64,000 bases of DNA from Branchipolynoe longqiensis. Taxonomy: Eukaryota; Annelida; Polychaeta; Phyllodocida; Polynoidae. The stretch spans positions 74,857,045 to 74,921,044 of the forward strand of contig CM059198.1 in assembly GCA_030323885.1 (NCBI GenBank). The letters are read 5' to 3'. This document shows, in pieces, positions 10,967 to 23,100 of this stretch (positions within the stretch are counted from its first letter, which is position 1; each line of letters starts with the position of its first letter). A program made the translations under genes and the position numbers. A model generated the notes under the pieces. That model saw nothing but the letters and a program-made list of their open reading frames with translations, did not search any database and was not told the DNA's origin.

Positions 10967-11627
10967 AGTTGCATAGTCTGATGGTTTTGAGTTTCTGCCA
11001 CTTTCTTAGATAAATACATTAGATTAATCGTTATAATCTGCTTTCCTTTAATTTGAAATAACTTTGATTTTAAATGGTTAACTTTGGAGATATTTCAAGT
11101 GAAAACATGCCAAATTAAATTTGGCATGCACATCAAAATTCGGACAAATGGTGTTCTCTGTGGCGGAGTGGTTAGAGTGTCTGACTTTTTTCTAGGTCGG
11201 ACTCCTAATCTGAAGGTCAGTGGTTCGATTCCCTGTGCCCCCCACCTCTGCAAATTTGGATTTCCACCGCTGTGTATAACTTACAGCGTCATCAAAGGCC
11301 AGTTGCTCTCATACCATGTCTATGTGGTGTGAGAGGTTAAAAAATCCCTTGGGTCGGTAAAAGTGTAGGCTCGGGCTTTCTATCAACAAACTGTCTAATG
11401 GTGAAAACAAGTCTATTCAGACTTATCCATGATAGGCAGTATAAATCTTCTTCAAGAAAAAAAAGGGTTGAACAGTTACAGGTCCTATCCAATTTGACGT
11501 AGTATCACCCTTCTATGCAGCACAGATGCTTACTAAGTGCACCCATATCGAAGTTAGATATGTAGTATCAGATCTAGGGAAGTGCTTTGGTTTTGGAAAT
11601 TTGATGCTTTCATCGGACTATGCAGCT
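10967..11627 (+). mobile_element. TTAA-target MITE, copy 2, carrying a SINE B
   Basis: The ends are AGTTGCATAGTCTGATG and the complement of AGCTGCATAGTCCGATG, with TTAA at 10963-10966 and 11628-11631. The interior is interrupted at about 11149-11467 by a full SINE B, so the MITE is older than that SINE insertion. Confidence 0.85.
11149..11467 (+). mobile_element. SINE family B copy 2, nested in a MITE
   Basis: The A-box-like TGGCGGAGTGGTTAGAGTG and B-box GGTTCGATTCC match copy 1 at 3996. The body and the 3' end with GAAAACAAGTC and AGGCAGTATAAAT follow, then (A)8. It lies wholly inside the MITE at 10967-11627. Confidence 0.88.
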
Positions 11628-11639
11628 TTAAAATGATTC

Positions 11640-12230
11640 TAGCCTATAGACAATCAAATCATAGGGTTTAATATTTTTGTTAAAGAAATGAAGTTAATAT
11701 GTGGTTAAATTCCCATACGTTTGACTCAGTGAAAACAAGATTTGGGAAATGAAAATTAGTTCATTCTATTATTATTATTAATAATATCATAATAATAAAA
11801 AATAACCTTAGCACGGTCGACGCATGCTTAGAAAAAGTATTTGTTATAATTTAAGAATTAAGAATCAGATACAGGTAAACAAGATATCTCCTAAAAGAGA
11901 CTGAATATAACAGATTTAGGCTTGTAGTAACTCCATTTCCCTCATGTAGTGGTAAACGCTTGTATTCAAATAGTTAGCATCTCCATTAGATAGCTTTACG
12001 GTAATGTAGCTATGTCTCAAAGTGCTAAGTCCTTCTACAAGTGCCTCCATATTCAATTATATAAGCACAAAGGATTAAGCATATAAAATGCTCTTTTCCC
12101 CCCTCCATCTTAGAAAAATAATTCAGAATACCGTCGTTAAAAAAAAGACTTTCACGTATCATTATATTAAATTATACCTAAAATCATTTAACTTAAATTA
12201 TACCTGTTGAATGTGAAATTTAGGTGCTAG
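11640..12230. other. Unassigned AT-rich stretch
   Basis: It includes an AT-rich (ATT/AAT)n tract at 11766-11810. I see no gene or bounded element. Confidence 0.4.
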
Positions 12231-12667
12231 CGTTGCTACTTTAGTGTGCGGTCTACCGGAACTTCAACCATACCTCAACCCCATAGATGTTAGTTAAATA
12301 GGGATCATAGAAGACCCCATCTGACCTGACTTGACCTGTCTATTTAACTAACTGTTTAGGTTAGGTCGAGAGCTAAAGTCTCTGTAGACCACCAGCTAAA
12401 GTATCACCGAAAGTTGGTTATGCCAGATCACTATGTTTATCTAGGCTCTTTCCTTTTCTTCTTCTCCAAAGAATCAACGCATACTTGTGACAGTTATTCA
12501 CAATAGTTACTGGCCAGAAAAAAACACCATAGTTGTGCACTGGTTTTGTGGTGAACAATATCATTTCAGGTACCGGGTTGACCCTTCAGAACACCACACC
12601 GATGACTCTTAACCCTAAATACTGGCCGCCAGATCTACCCATCTAAAACAACCGTATCATCACACAG

Positions 12668-12752
12668 TCTTTCTATCGACAAACTGTCTAATGGTGAAAA
12701 CAAGTCTATTCAGACTTATCCATGATAGGCAGTATAAATCTTCATGAAAAAA
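12668..12752 (+). mobile_element. SINE family B 3' fragment
   Basis: Only the terminal part is present, from CTTTCTATCGACAAACTG through GGCAGTATAAATC and an A tract. Complete 5' truncation with the tail kept is what target-primed reverse transcription produces. Confidence 0.85.
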
Positions 12753-13555
12753 AAAGAAGACTAAATGTACCTAATAGACTAACTGAAAATATTGTTGAGT
12801 TAGCACTATTTACACCAAGACATGTACATGTATACAGAATCCTCTGCCCCCCCCCCCTCCCCACCTAAAAAACAGTGCAGGAAGAAGCCATTAAAAGCAA
12901 CTTTAAAAAAAGGTAAAATTGTGACATTTATAATACTAGTGTAAGAATGCCAATAAATAGCCCAGTAGGGACAGTTGCTAAATATATACAAGATAAATTC
13001 TACCAAAAAATGCATACATACATACATACATACCTACATACAAACTGTGCGTTGCTAGTCTGGGTGTAAAACATTGATGATTACAATACTTCGAGTACAT
13101 TTATAATCAATTCATATAACATTTGCAGAGCACACATACATATGCACGCGCACACACACACTCTTTCTCGATTCCAATGCGGAGTGCAAATATATAATTA
13201 ATAAATCACACAAGGAAATCCCAGCATTTCACAATAACAGATTTATGTTAGGCACATTACTGTCAGAATCATGGACGTGTTTTTCTTCCCTTTTCTTCTT
13301 CTGGAAATTGGGCGAATTTCTAATATATTCTTTCTTATTGCAACTCAATATCGAATTTGCACACATATTGAGGTATGTCCACATTACACCCCCCCCCCCC
13401 CCCCCCCCAGTTACCCACCAAATGAAGCGAACTTGATTGTTGCTGCCGGACCACTTCGTAAGAACTTGATAATGCCCGGTAGCCGGTGAGGTGGAAAATC
13501 AAGAGCAGCAACAATTTGATTTACCCCGCTGTACATGCACTTATTTCAGATCATT
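12753..13555. other. Low-complexity stretch with C tracts
   Basis: It holds a C-rich run at about 12847-12858, CATA repeats at 13015-13040, a short (CA)n near 13148 and a 20-base C run at 13389-13408. Small open frames here depend on these runs. No gene is evident. Confidence 0.5.
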
Positions 13556-13559
13556 GCTA

Positions 13560-13805
13560 AGCTGAACAGCGAGTCTGTCTGTCCATTGCTATTCCGAACA
13601 GCGAGTCTGTCTGTTGCTATACCGAACAGTGAGTCAGTCTATTTGTTGCTATGCTGAACAGCGAGTCGGTCTGTTTGTTGCTATGTTGAACAACGAGTTT
13701 GTCTGTTGCTATGCTGAACAGCGAGTCGGTTTATTTGTTGCTATGCTGAACAGCAAGTGGGTCTATTTGTTGTCATGTTGAACAGCGAGTCAATCTATTT
13801 TCAGT
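13560..13805. repeat. Minisatellite, about 31-36 bp unit
   Basis: The words TTGCTATGCTGAACAGCGAG and TCGGTCTGTTTG recur about seven times with small length changes. Confidence 0.85.
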
Positions 13806-14149
13806 GTGATCAGGCTTTATAATTCAAGGTTCTAACAGCTCCCCATATCAGCCACCCCCTCCCCTACCAAAGAAACCACATACTAGAAGGGACTAGGAGA
13901 TAAAACCCCACAAAACCTTTAACTATACCCTTTTCTTGAACTTCCCTCTCCATCTCTCCATAAACAAACACAAAGGATGCCATTTTAAAGATTTAGCTTC
14001 AACACAGGGGATATTTCAAGGCCTATCTAGATATCATTTTAAAGATCTAATTTCATTTTTAGGCTGACATAGCATTTGAAATAAAACATGGGACATTTAC
14101 ATGCTTTTGAATAAAGCTCATTGGCAAAAAGAAGCCAGATTAACTGAGC

Positions 14150-14432
14150 ATGTCATGACGTCACAATATACCTAGTATACATCTTATGCTCATGTCTTGA
14201 CGTCGCGATATACCTAGTATACATTTTATACTCATGTCATGATGTCGCAATATACCCAGCACATATTTTTGGCTCATGTCATGCTGTCACGATGTACCTA
14301 GTATAAATTTTATGCTCATGGCATGACATCACGATTTACCTAGCATACATTTTTTGCTCATGTCATGATTTCACGATATACCCAGCATACATTTATTGCT
14401 CATGTCACGATATACCTAGTATACATTTTTTG
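14150..14432. repeat. Minisatellite, about 42-bp unit, 6-7 copies
   Basis: Units read roughly GCTCATGTCATGACGTCACG, then ATATACCTAGTATACATTTT. The last copy is shortened. Confidence 0.88.
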
Positions 14433-14495
14433 CTTAATTTCTTTTTAAATCGGGGGCATGGACAAACTATGACCAAAATTTGAATATACCTTTTT

Positions 14496-14664
14496 GGGTG
14501 CCACTTTAGCGTGTGGTCTACCTGTCCATTTACACTTTAGTATGCGGTCTACCTGCACTTTATTCCTAACCATAACCTTCAATTTAAGGAGGATGTTGAT
14601 GTGGGTGTTCGTTGATGTAGACCGCACGTTAGCGTTAGAGCGCATACTAAAGCACCACCCTTTT
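14496..14664. mobile_element. Small foldback element (GGGTG-ACTTTAG ends)
   Basis: Left GGGTGCCACTTTAGCGTGTG and right ACTAAAGCACCACCC are imperfect complements. Internal GCGGTCTACCTG and GTAGACCGCAC are further inverted matches. A divergent relative covers about 12230-12415 (GTGCGGTCTACC near 12245, TAGACCACCAGCTAAAGT near 12385). Confidence 0.55.
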
Positions 14665-14800
14665 TTCTTACTTTCAAAGTAGACACTGAGAAGTATCGAA
14701 CCGCTGTTCACAGATAGTGTCACTTACTCCTACACACAACTGGTTCGCAAAGAGCTCAGCCCACCTTACACAAGCCAATAAATAGCATGATGTTTACTTA

Positions 14801-15149
14801 TAGGTGCATAGTCCGATGGTTTTGAGTTTCTGTCATTTTCTGAGATAAATATATGAGGTTGATCATTATAATCTACCTTACTTTAGTTTGAAGCAATTTT
14901 TATTTTAAATCGCCAACTTTGAAGATATTTGAAGTTCAACCATGCAAGATTAATTTTGGCAAGCACGCCAAAACTCTGATACCATAGGCTTCTGCAGTAA
15001 TAGGTTTTTATTCAATTGCCTCTGCATTCCCTTCTAGGTGGCGACAAATGTTTAATAAGTGCACAAGTATCTAAGTTAAATACGTAGAATTAAATTGATG
15101 AAATTGTTTTGGTTTTGAAAATTTGATGTTTTCATCGGACTATGTAGCT
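14801..15149 (+). mobile_element. TTAA-target MITE, copy 3
   Basis: It starts GGTGCATAGTCCGATGG and ends CATCGGACTATGTAGC followed by TTAA at 15150-15153. The left TTAA is mutated. The sequence is collinear with copy 2 (10967) outside the SINE. Confidence 0.85.
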
Positions 15150-15153
15150 TTAA

Positions 15154-16875
15154 ATTGATCGCAGGAATCCTGATAGCTGTAAAATAATACGGGTATTCCA
15201 GGTTCCGACCTGCCGGTCCCTGAGGAAGGACTGAAACTGGAACCTGGCGTGCTTACATGTCAGAAGTTGGGGGCTGGTGCCCATCCTCACCCTTCACTAC
15301 ATCCCTTAGAGGGAAGAGTAAGGCTTAGGGGAAAGGGACTTAGGTCCAAGCGTTATGTAGCGTATAGTTTTATTATATTAATTCCATTCCCGGAAGAACT
15401 CACATCAACCGGTTATTTCAATTGAACCTAGAAAAAAAAAGAGAATCAGGATCGGCCCCAATCAGCAATGTTCAAGACAAATTATCAGCTAGTGTGAGGG
15501 ACGCTTCAGAGTCAACGACACCTAGTGAAGCCACCAGGAGAGCGGTATCGCTTTCATTCTATTCATGTCCCATGCTTCCAGTTCACACCGCTCTTCTTTC
15601 TAAGTGGATCTTTGCGTGATGCATACTTTTGTAGACCGGGATGTTGCCAGCACAGCAGGTGCTTTTGCATCGTGCAGCTGTGAGTGTGAGTTTGAGAAGT
15701 GGCAGACGCGCAGCCCAAGGCGGGAAGAAGAACTATCACCATATCACAGGTCGCATTCGTCTCCATAGGCGCGCGTGAGATGGGAGCTGAGTGTGCAGTA
15801 GTGCAGACACAAGTGACTTAATAACACATAGGTGGCTTCTGAACACAGAATTCTGTTAATAACTTTCAGTGAACACTCTCTATTATAGCATGCCGCATAG
15901 GGCTTTGTTCACAGTATCTCAAACTTACTTACCCACTGCTGATTTAGGAGGCGTTAAGCATGCATGTATCAGGATGTCCAAGGAAACGCGTGTTCTCATG
16001 TGGTCACTCCTAAGTACTGATGAGGCTCAATGTTGCTTAACTTCGGTTATTGGATGAGAAGCGGTGTTTTCAACCTGATATCGGCCATTGCCTCCAATCC
16101 TGTGTGTATTCCCAGGCAGTGCTGCAATATCGGTGGGTAACGAGTTGGCATTTCCTATGATTGCATCCACAGCAGAGCGCTTTAGTGGTGCCATCGGGTT
16201 CTAGTCGACCAAGAAGAACTCTTCATCTAGTTGCGTCCCCCGCCGCTCGTCAGTTTTCACTTCAGTTGTATAGCGGTCAATTGGGAAGGTCTCCGAGCGG
16301 GTTCTAGAAATGGAAAGTTGAATGTTCTTTGAATTTCACTTCTCTTGTTTTTTTTGTCTATCTCAGAATGAATTCTAGAAATAGAAAGTTAAAAGTTCTT
16401 TGAATTTTAAAGAGAGGAAGAGAGAGAGAGAAAGAAAGAAGAAAGAAACAGAGTTCATACCCATTTTGACATATCAAATTTGAGGAGTTTCCAGGACCTT
16501 TCAGTGCAAAATTCAAGAACGTTTTTTAAGAAGTTGATTAAATTAAAGTACCATGAACCGTGGCCGTATTCATAGTTGATTCACTGTGTAAGATGTGAAG
16601 TGTAAATAAGCATAAAACATAACAACAATGTATAGTCTTAATATAAAAATCAAGAGGTAGGATAACAAACCCACAAAAATCACATAAAATAGAAAACATC
16701 ACCGATTAAAGGTTGGGCACATCAGCGAATACAGGCGTGACCACAAAAAGTCATGATTTTCCATTTCCTGGGATTTTCAAGGATCTTCAGAAAAATTCCA
16801 TGACTTTCCAGGCCTGGATTCCTTAATTATCAAATTCCATGACTTTCCAGGTTTTCAATGACCCATGCAAACCCT
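15154..16875. other. Unassigned stretch downstream of the clavesin-like gene
   Basis: If the gene continues past its last recognised exon, the missing exon or 3' UTR would fall here (minus strand). I could not identify it. A short GA-rich tract lies at 16410-16445. Confidence 0.35.
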
Positions 16876-16960
16876 GAAAGAAGGAAAGAAGGAAAAAAGG
16901 AAAGAAAGAAGGAAAGAAAGAAGGAAAGAAAGAAGGAAAGAAAGAAGGGACGAAAGGAAG
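16876..16960. repeat. (GGAAAGAAA)n purine microsatellite
   Basis: A polypurine tract of GGAAAGAA variants ends only a few bases from the last clavesin-like exon. In gene sense it is a polypyrimidine run starting right after the possible donor/stop. Confidence 0.92.
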
Positions 16961-16964
16961 AAAC

Positions 16965-17156
16965 TTACTTGATGCCTGCGCAGTGGTCCGGCCAGTAGAT
17001 CTGCTTTTCTCCAAAGCTGAAGGTTTCATCGCCAATGAGCTGAGTGGCCCAGGAGGTCATGTGGTACGGCGGCCCAAGCCCGCCCAGCTCCGCAGACAGC
17101 ACACTGGGGGAGAGTAGCGCATGTAGCGTGCCCAGGTTGTTACCGTGCATGTGGAT
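16965..17156 (-). CDS. Clavesin-like exon 6 (last recognised)
   Basis: The acceptor is TCTGATTCAG. The exon encodes [17 protein letters not shown], then a segment with the GG-PPY-M--WA pattern of the clavesin C-terminal fold, ending CAGIK-TAA. The last bases read CAAGTAAGT, so the TAA at 16967-16965 also lies inside a perfect donor GTAAGT (16968-16963). Either the protein stops here (63 codons in this exon) or the exon ends at 16969 and splices on. Intronic copies of its first 64 or so bases fill 17157-18140. Confidence 0.85.
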   Translation of the reverse strand: MHMHGNNLGTLHALLSPSVLSAELGGLGPPYHMTSWATQLIGDETFSFGEKQIYWPDHCAGIK

Positions 17157-20100
17157 CTGAATCAGAGACCGCTCACCATGTTAGAACACTGCTGACCTAA
17201 TTCTTACAGTACATGGAGCAGACAGCACGCTGGGGGAGAGCAGTACGTGTAGCGTGCCCAGGTTGTTACCGTGCATGTGAATCTGAATCAGCTAATCGTG
17301 TTAGAACACTGCTGACCTAATTCTCACAGTACATGGAGCAGACAGCACGCTAGGGGAGAGCAGCATGTGTAGCGTGCCCAGGTTGTTACTGTGCATGTGA
17401 ATCTGAATCAGCTCACCGTGTTAGAACACCGCTGACCTAATTCTCACAGTACACAGTGCAGACAGCACGCTAGGGGAGAGCAGCATGTGTAGCGTGCCCA
17501 GGTTGTTACTGTGCATGTGAATCTGAATCAGCTCACCGTGTTAGAACACCGCTGACCTAATTCTCACAGTACACAGTGCAGACAGCACACTAAGGGAGAG
17601 CAGTACATCTAGCATGCCCAGGTTGTTACAGTGCATGTGAGTCTGAATCAGAGACAGCTCACCGTGTTAGAACACCGCTGACCTAATTCTCACAGTAGAC
17701 AGTGCAGACAGCACACTAAGGGAGAGCAGTACATCTAGCGTGCCCAGGTTGTTACTGTGCATGTGAGTCTGAATCAGCTCACCGTGTTAGAACACCGCTG
17801 ACCTCATTCTCACAGTACACAGTGCAGACAGCACACTAAGGGAGAGCAGTACATCTAGCATGCCCAGGTTGTTACTGTGCATGTGAGTCTGAATCAGCTC
17901 ACCGTGTTAGAACACCGCTGACCTAATTCTCACAGTACACGGAGCAGACAGCACACTAAGGGAGAGCAGTACATCTAGCATGCCCAGGATGTTACAGTGC
18001 ATGTGGATCTAAATCAGAGACAGCTCACCACTGATCTAATTCTCACAGTACACGGTGCAAACAGCACATTAGGGGAGAACAGCGCATGTAGAGTGTCCCG
18101 GTTGTTACCATACATATGGATCTGAATCAGGCACACAGCCTACCATGTTAGCAAATTAATATAGTTCTACCTGGGATGCGATATCCTAAATCCATTGAAA
18201 TTTCAACCATCAAATTATTTAAATTAGACATTATTTTATATTTCACACAACCACTAAACATTCCTATTGTAGTCCGTACCAAAGACCCTATAATACTAAG
18301 ACGGCTCACTCCCTATCTCTCCCATGGTAATGTAAATTTCGCAGTGCCACCTTGTGGTGGGTTTGATCAGCCCGGCTGCTGGTTGGTGTTTCACATGTAA
18401 ACACATACAATTATATTATACATGATATAGGTAAGTATGAATAGACTTCAATATGAAATTGCTATGAACAAATACCCATCATCATCAGCATCATCATCAG
18501 CATCGCCATCATCACACATCTTTCACATTCATATATACATTTATACATATAATATAGCACCTGCTTAACCAAGAGAACAGCCAGTGCACCAAGTGGTGGG
18601 TTTGATCATTTTGATTACACAGTACAGGCTCAGTGAGCCGTCTTAGTATTATAGGGTCTTTGTCTGTACCACCACCACCACCACATGGTGGCGACAGGGA
18701 CTACGCTGACCCCTGCTGCCCCTCTGAGGCAACAGGTGGTAGCAGGCTAGCGAGATGTGGTCCCTGGGTAGACCATCCCTCTGCGACTGGCTAGCGGCCA
18801 CCCCCAAACCATGAGAGGTTAGCTGTGACCTGGTTGGTCAGGGGACGGGTCACTTGATGCTTGACAGGTGACCAGGCAATAGCAGAAGAAAGAATAAAAC
18901 ATGAGAAGCTGAAAGGGATTGCATGTCTTTCTTTCCGCTGCTGTCACCATCCACAGAAGTTCTGGCCAGACGCAATATGACACGGCCTATCAGTAAGACA
19001 TTAAAGACATTTTCTATTCACAATTACACTATCAACACGCTGTTTTTATTCACCTTTTGCTTGGTCTTTTCCTTGACGAACGGCTTCATGACCTTGAAGA
19101 CAGCCTCTACGTACCAAGGTTGGTTCACAAAATGGATTCCAGCGAATCGCGCCGGAAAGCAGTCCTACAGCATAAACACAAGGAAACGCTGAGTAATGTA
19201 AAGGCTGAACTCTCAGTGGCACGATGAACAGCTCAGTTGCCAATTAATACCCTGGCTCTCCACCGCCATTATTTACAGATGTCCTACTTCAGGAGGTCAC
19301 ACGGTGCTGCCACCAGTGTTGATGTTTGTTGCCCTCCGCTGTGGCCACCAATCAGGACGCTCACTGATTAGCACCATGTGCTTTCTAAACGCATAGCGCC
19401 AATGAGTGGGCAGTTGCTATGGTGACCGCCAGGTCAATCACAAGCTCTACTGGTTTTGATTACTTGAATTGATGGCTGTTTATAAACACTGATTGGACAG
19501 TTGCTATGGTGACTGACCTGTCAATCACTGGCTCTATCGGTTTTAGTTATTTGGATTGAAATAGTGAACAATCAGAATTTAGCTATCGGGCACCATGATA
19601 TTTCCCATGTAAGATAGCTTTTTGTAAATATCCCTGAGTCGTGATATAAACAACATGCCAAAGTACATCACTATTAAGGCTGCATAGTCTGAAAGCCGCA
19701 AATTGTCAAACCAAAACACTCATCTAGATTTAATCCTACACATCCAACTTAGTATAGATACTAGTACACTTATTCAGCATTTGTTGCCACATAGAAGGAC
19801 ATCCCAAGTCAATATAGTAGATTCTGTTACTGCTGAAGCTTATGGTGTCATTTTAACGTGCATGCAAGTTAGAATATTAGATGGCATACATACAGATATA
19901 TCATAGAAATGATTGTTTATAAAGATAATAAAGTGATGATAAGGGATAGGACAAGGATTGGGTAGCTCAATATCAGGATAATGTCACTGAATGGGATATC
20001 GGGTCATGGTGCTGGCGGCCTGGTCTCCTCGTGCGACAGCACTACAAAGTCGCCATGAGTGGGCATTGTTACAAGTCAGTACCCTTCCTGATATGACCTT

Positions 20101-23100
20101 TGATGTTGAAAGGACATAAAACTCCAACAAACAAACAGACAGACAGACTTTCTTACCTGGAGACCCTCGATCATGAGGCGTAGTAGCTTCGGGTTGATCC
20201 AGGTGGATTGTTTAAATGAGAACTGACTCCAATCAACGATAATCACGAACCCATTCACCTACAATTATAAGAGGCATGTCAGATGCTTTATGCTCCGTCA
20301 TCTAAATAAAAGTACAATACAAGGTGCTATTCCATTTGGTTACAATAGCAGACGTGATGGCCGAAATCATTAAGAGCACAGGCTTCCTGTGCGGAAGGTC
20401 GGGAGTCTGAATCCCGGCGGAGTCAAACCAATGACGTACAAAATTGACACTTGTCTGGCACTCAGCATTACTAGGATAGGGCAAGGACTGGTTAGCTCAT
20501 TATCAGGATAATGAGACTGAGTGGGAAATTGGGTCATGGTGCCAGTGGCTTGATCTCCCAGTGGGGCAGCACTATACAGTCACTATAAGTGCGCACTGTC
20601 ACAAGTCGGTACCCATCCTGATATGACCTTAGATGTTGCCAGGTATAAAATCCAACAAACAAACAATTTAGTTAAAATATACGCCATGAACACTTAATTT
20701 GTTAGTTTTTGAAATATCTGGAAATGAATATGTAAATTGGTTAAATATTGGTAACTATCGCAAGACATTGCTTAGAGTACTAGGGGTAATTACAGTAGTA
20801 TCAAATTGGCGGACACAGATGGCTTTTGTTTTCTTTACACCTAGACAGCACCAGCCTTCAAATGCAACTTCAACACACTTTGAACTTCTGGCTTAGAATT
20901 GGGACAAATTTCAATTATTTTTTTCCCTTTGTGATGGCTTATTTACCCTGTCCATAATGAGTAAGTCGCATCGTGGCTTGTTTTCATCACTGAACATCAA
21001 CAGTCTCAATTTGGTAGTTGTCTCGTCATCTTAGCTGTTAGCAATTATGTTAGTTTTTTTTGGCACGACGTTTGCGAAGTTTTGGTATATGAGACTGTCT
21101 CAATAGGTGCTAAGCAATATGGGACAAAACTTTGTCCATTCGAACGATCAAAATACTATCTGCCTATGCATTTGCTCAGGATAAACTGATTTGTTTTTTA
21201 CATGGTGTTTCATAATCCCAATAGAATACATATTGATTTGAAGGAAATGTCCTTGTGTTTTCAGTGTAACCGTTTCTCTGCTGTTTTGTGTCAATCGTTA
21301 CAATGGACAAAAAAAAGGAGAGTTATCACCTTTGGAGACAGGCTCATATACCTACCCCATGTGTTAGTGTTAGTAGGGATACTCAGTTTACGCTGTGACT
21401 TTGTGAGGTTTAATTACGGACCAGTTTTAGTGAGATTCAGAACTGATCACCCACATCCACATAATACACAAACACATATAAAGCATGTCAAAATTTGAAG
21501 TTTTCTTTTTTGCTACACATTTAGGGCGGGCTGGCTATTCTACTTATAGCTGTGCATGACTAATTCAAACAGAACAAACACTTCTGTAGTCTAATTTCAG
21601 TACAATGGTCAAATCGTTTACTGTAAGCCACAGCTTATAGTCAGTGCGATGCAGTGTGCATAGGCTTATAGTGAGTGTGATACAGTGTGCATTGGCTTAT
21701 AGTGAGTGTGATGCAGTGTGCATTGGCTTATAGTCAGTGCGATGCAGTGTGCAGTGGGTTATAATGAGTGTGATGCAGTGTGCATTGACTTATAGTCAGT
21801 GCAATGCAGTGGCTTATAATGAGTGTGATGCAGGGTGCATTGGCTTATAGTCAGTGCGATGCAGTGTGCAGTGGCATATAGTCAGAGCGATGCAGTGTGC
21901 AGTGGCTTATAATGAGTGTGATGCAGTGTGCAGTGGCTTATAATGAGTGTGATGCAGGGTGCATTGGCTTATAGGATTGATCAGGGTAACTGATCACTCT
22001 AATATACAATGGAGGAGAAAACAAAGTCACCTGCGTCTCCTCATCCTCTATGAGCTTCTCCAGGGTGAGAAGGATAGCACGGTAAATGGAGGCGAGGCCG
22101 TACCGATGGTTGTCCCAGTTAGCAGAGAACAGCACCAACAACCGCCGCCCGCTGTCATCCACCTGGGGGCAGCAAGCAACAGCGGTAACAGTATATCTGT
22201 CAAGTCTCCCGATTTGGACGGGAGCCTCCCGATTTTATGTACCTCTCCCGACCGGGTATTCAATTTAAGCCCAATCTCCCGCTTTTAGAAAACTGATGCA
22301 CCTGTGCCATGAATTTTATTCATTCTCAAGTGGCACATGAGATTATGCAGATACATGCAGTTCTTTACAACTTTTAATTAAATTTTTTTCATGTTTTATG
22401 GTGCATTAAATTGTTGGTACTGATAAACTTTTGCTAAGTGTTGTTGAACGCGTGTGCGAATGGCATCAAACTGACTTTGTGAATTATCTTCCATGAGAAT
22501 TTTCAAATGCTGACAGGTATGTAACAGTAAAGGTCTGCTCCAACTTAAGCCCCAGTTACACTATGGCCTGCGACCACTTTGCAACAAAAATGTCCAACGG
22601 TCGCCAAGCTATGAAAATGTTCAGCAACCATTTTGGTCACAAGGACTTTTCAGTGAAGCAGCTGCAACCTTCTTGTGACTAAACTGGTAGCCTGCAGGTC
22701 AGCGACCACTGAGGACGACCAGTTTTTGTGGTCGCAAGCATAGTGTGACTGGGGTATTAATTACTTGTGCACTCATTAAACATATATTCGCAGTTTGGTG
22801 CTCAATCCTGTGCAATGCCCGCAAACAGATAAACAAGACCTATGTCCAGAATTTTGCTAAAATTAATTTCCCACGTTTTCTCTTCAAATATTTCCAAAGG
22901 CAGCCATTTAAAATAAGGTACTTCAAAGTAAAGTAAATTATAAAATGATGAACCTAAATATTTATTTAGAACGATATGATAGAGAATCAAAAGTATTGCA
23001 CAGGGATGAAAGTGGTCTCCTGCAAAAAAAGCGGAAATCTGTGGTGAGGTTATCTGTAAATAACGTTATCCTAGTAATTATTATTACCACCACCAAAGAA

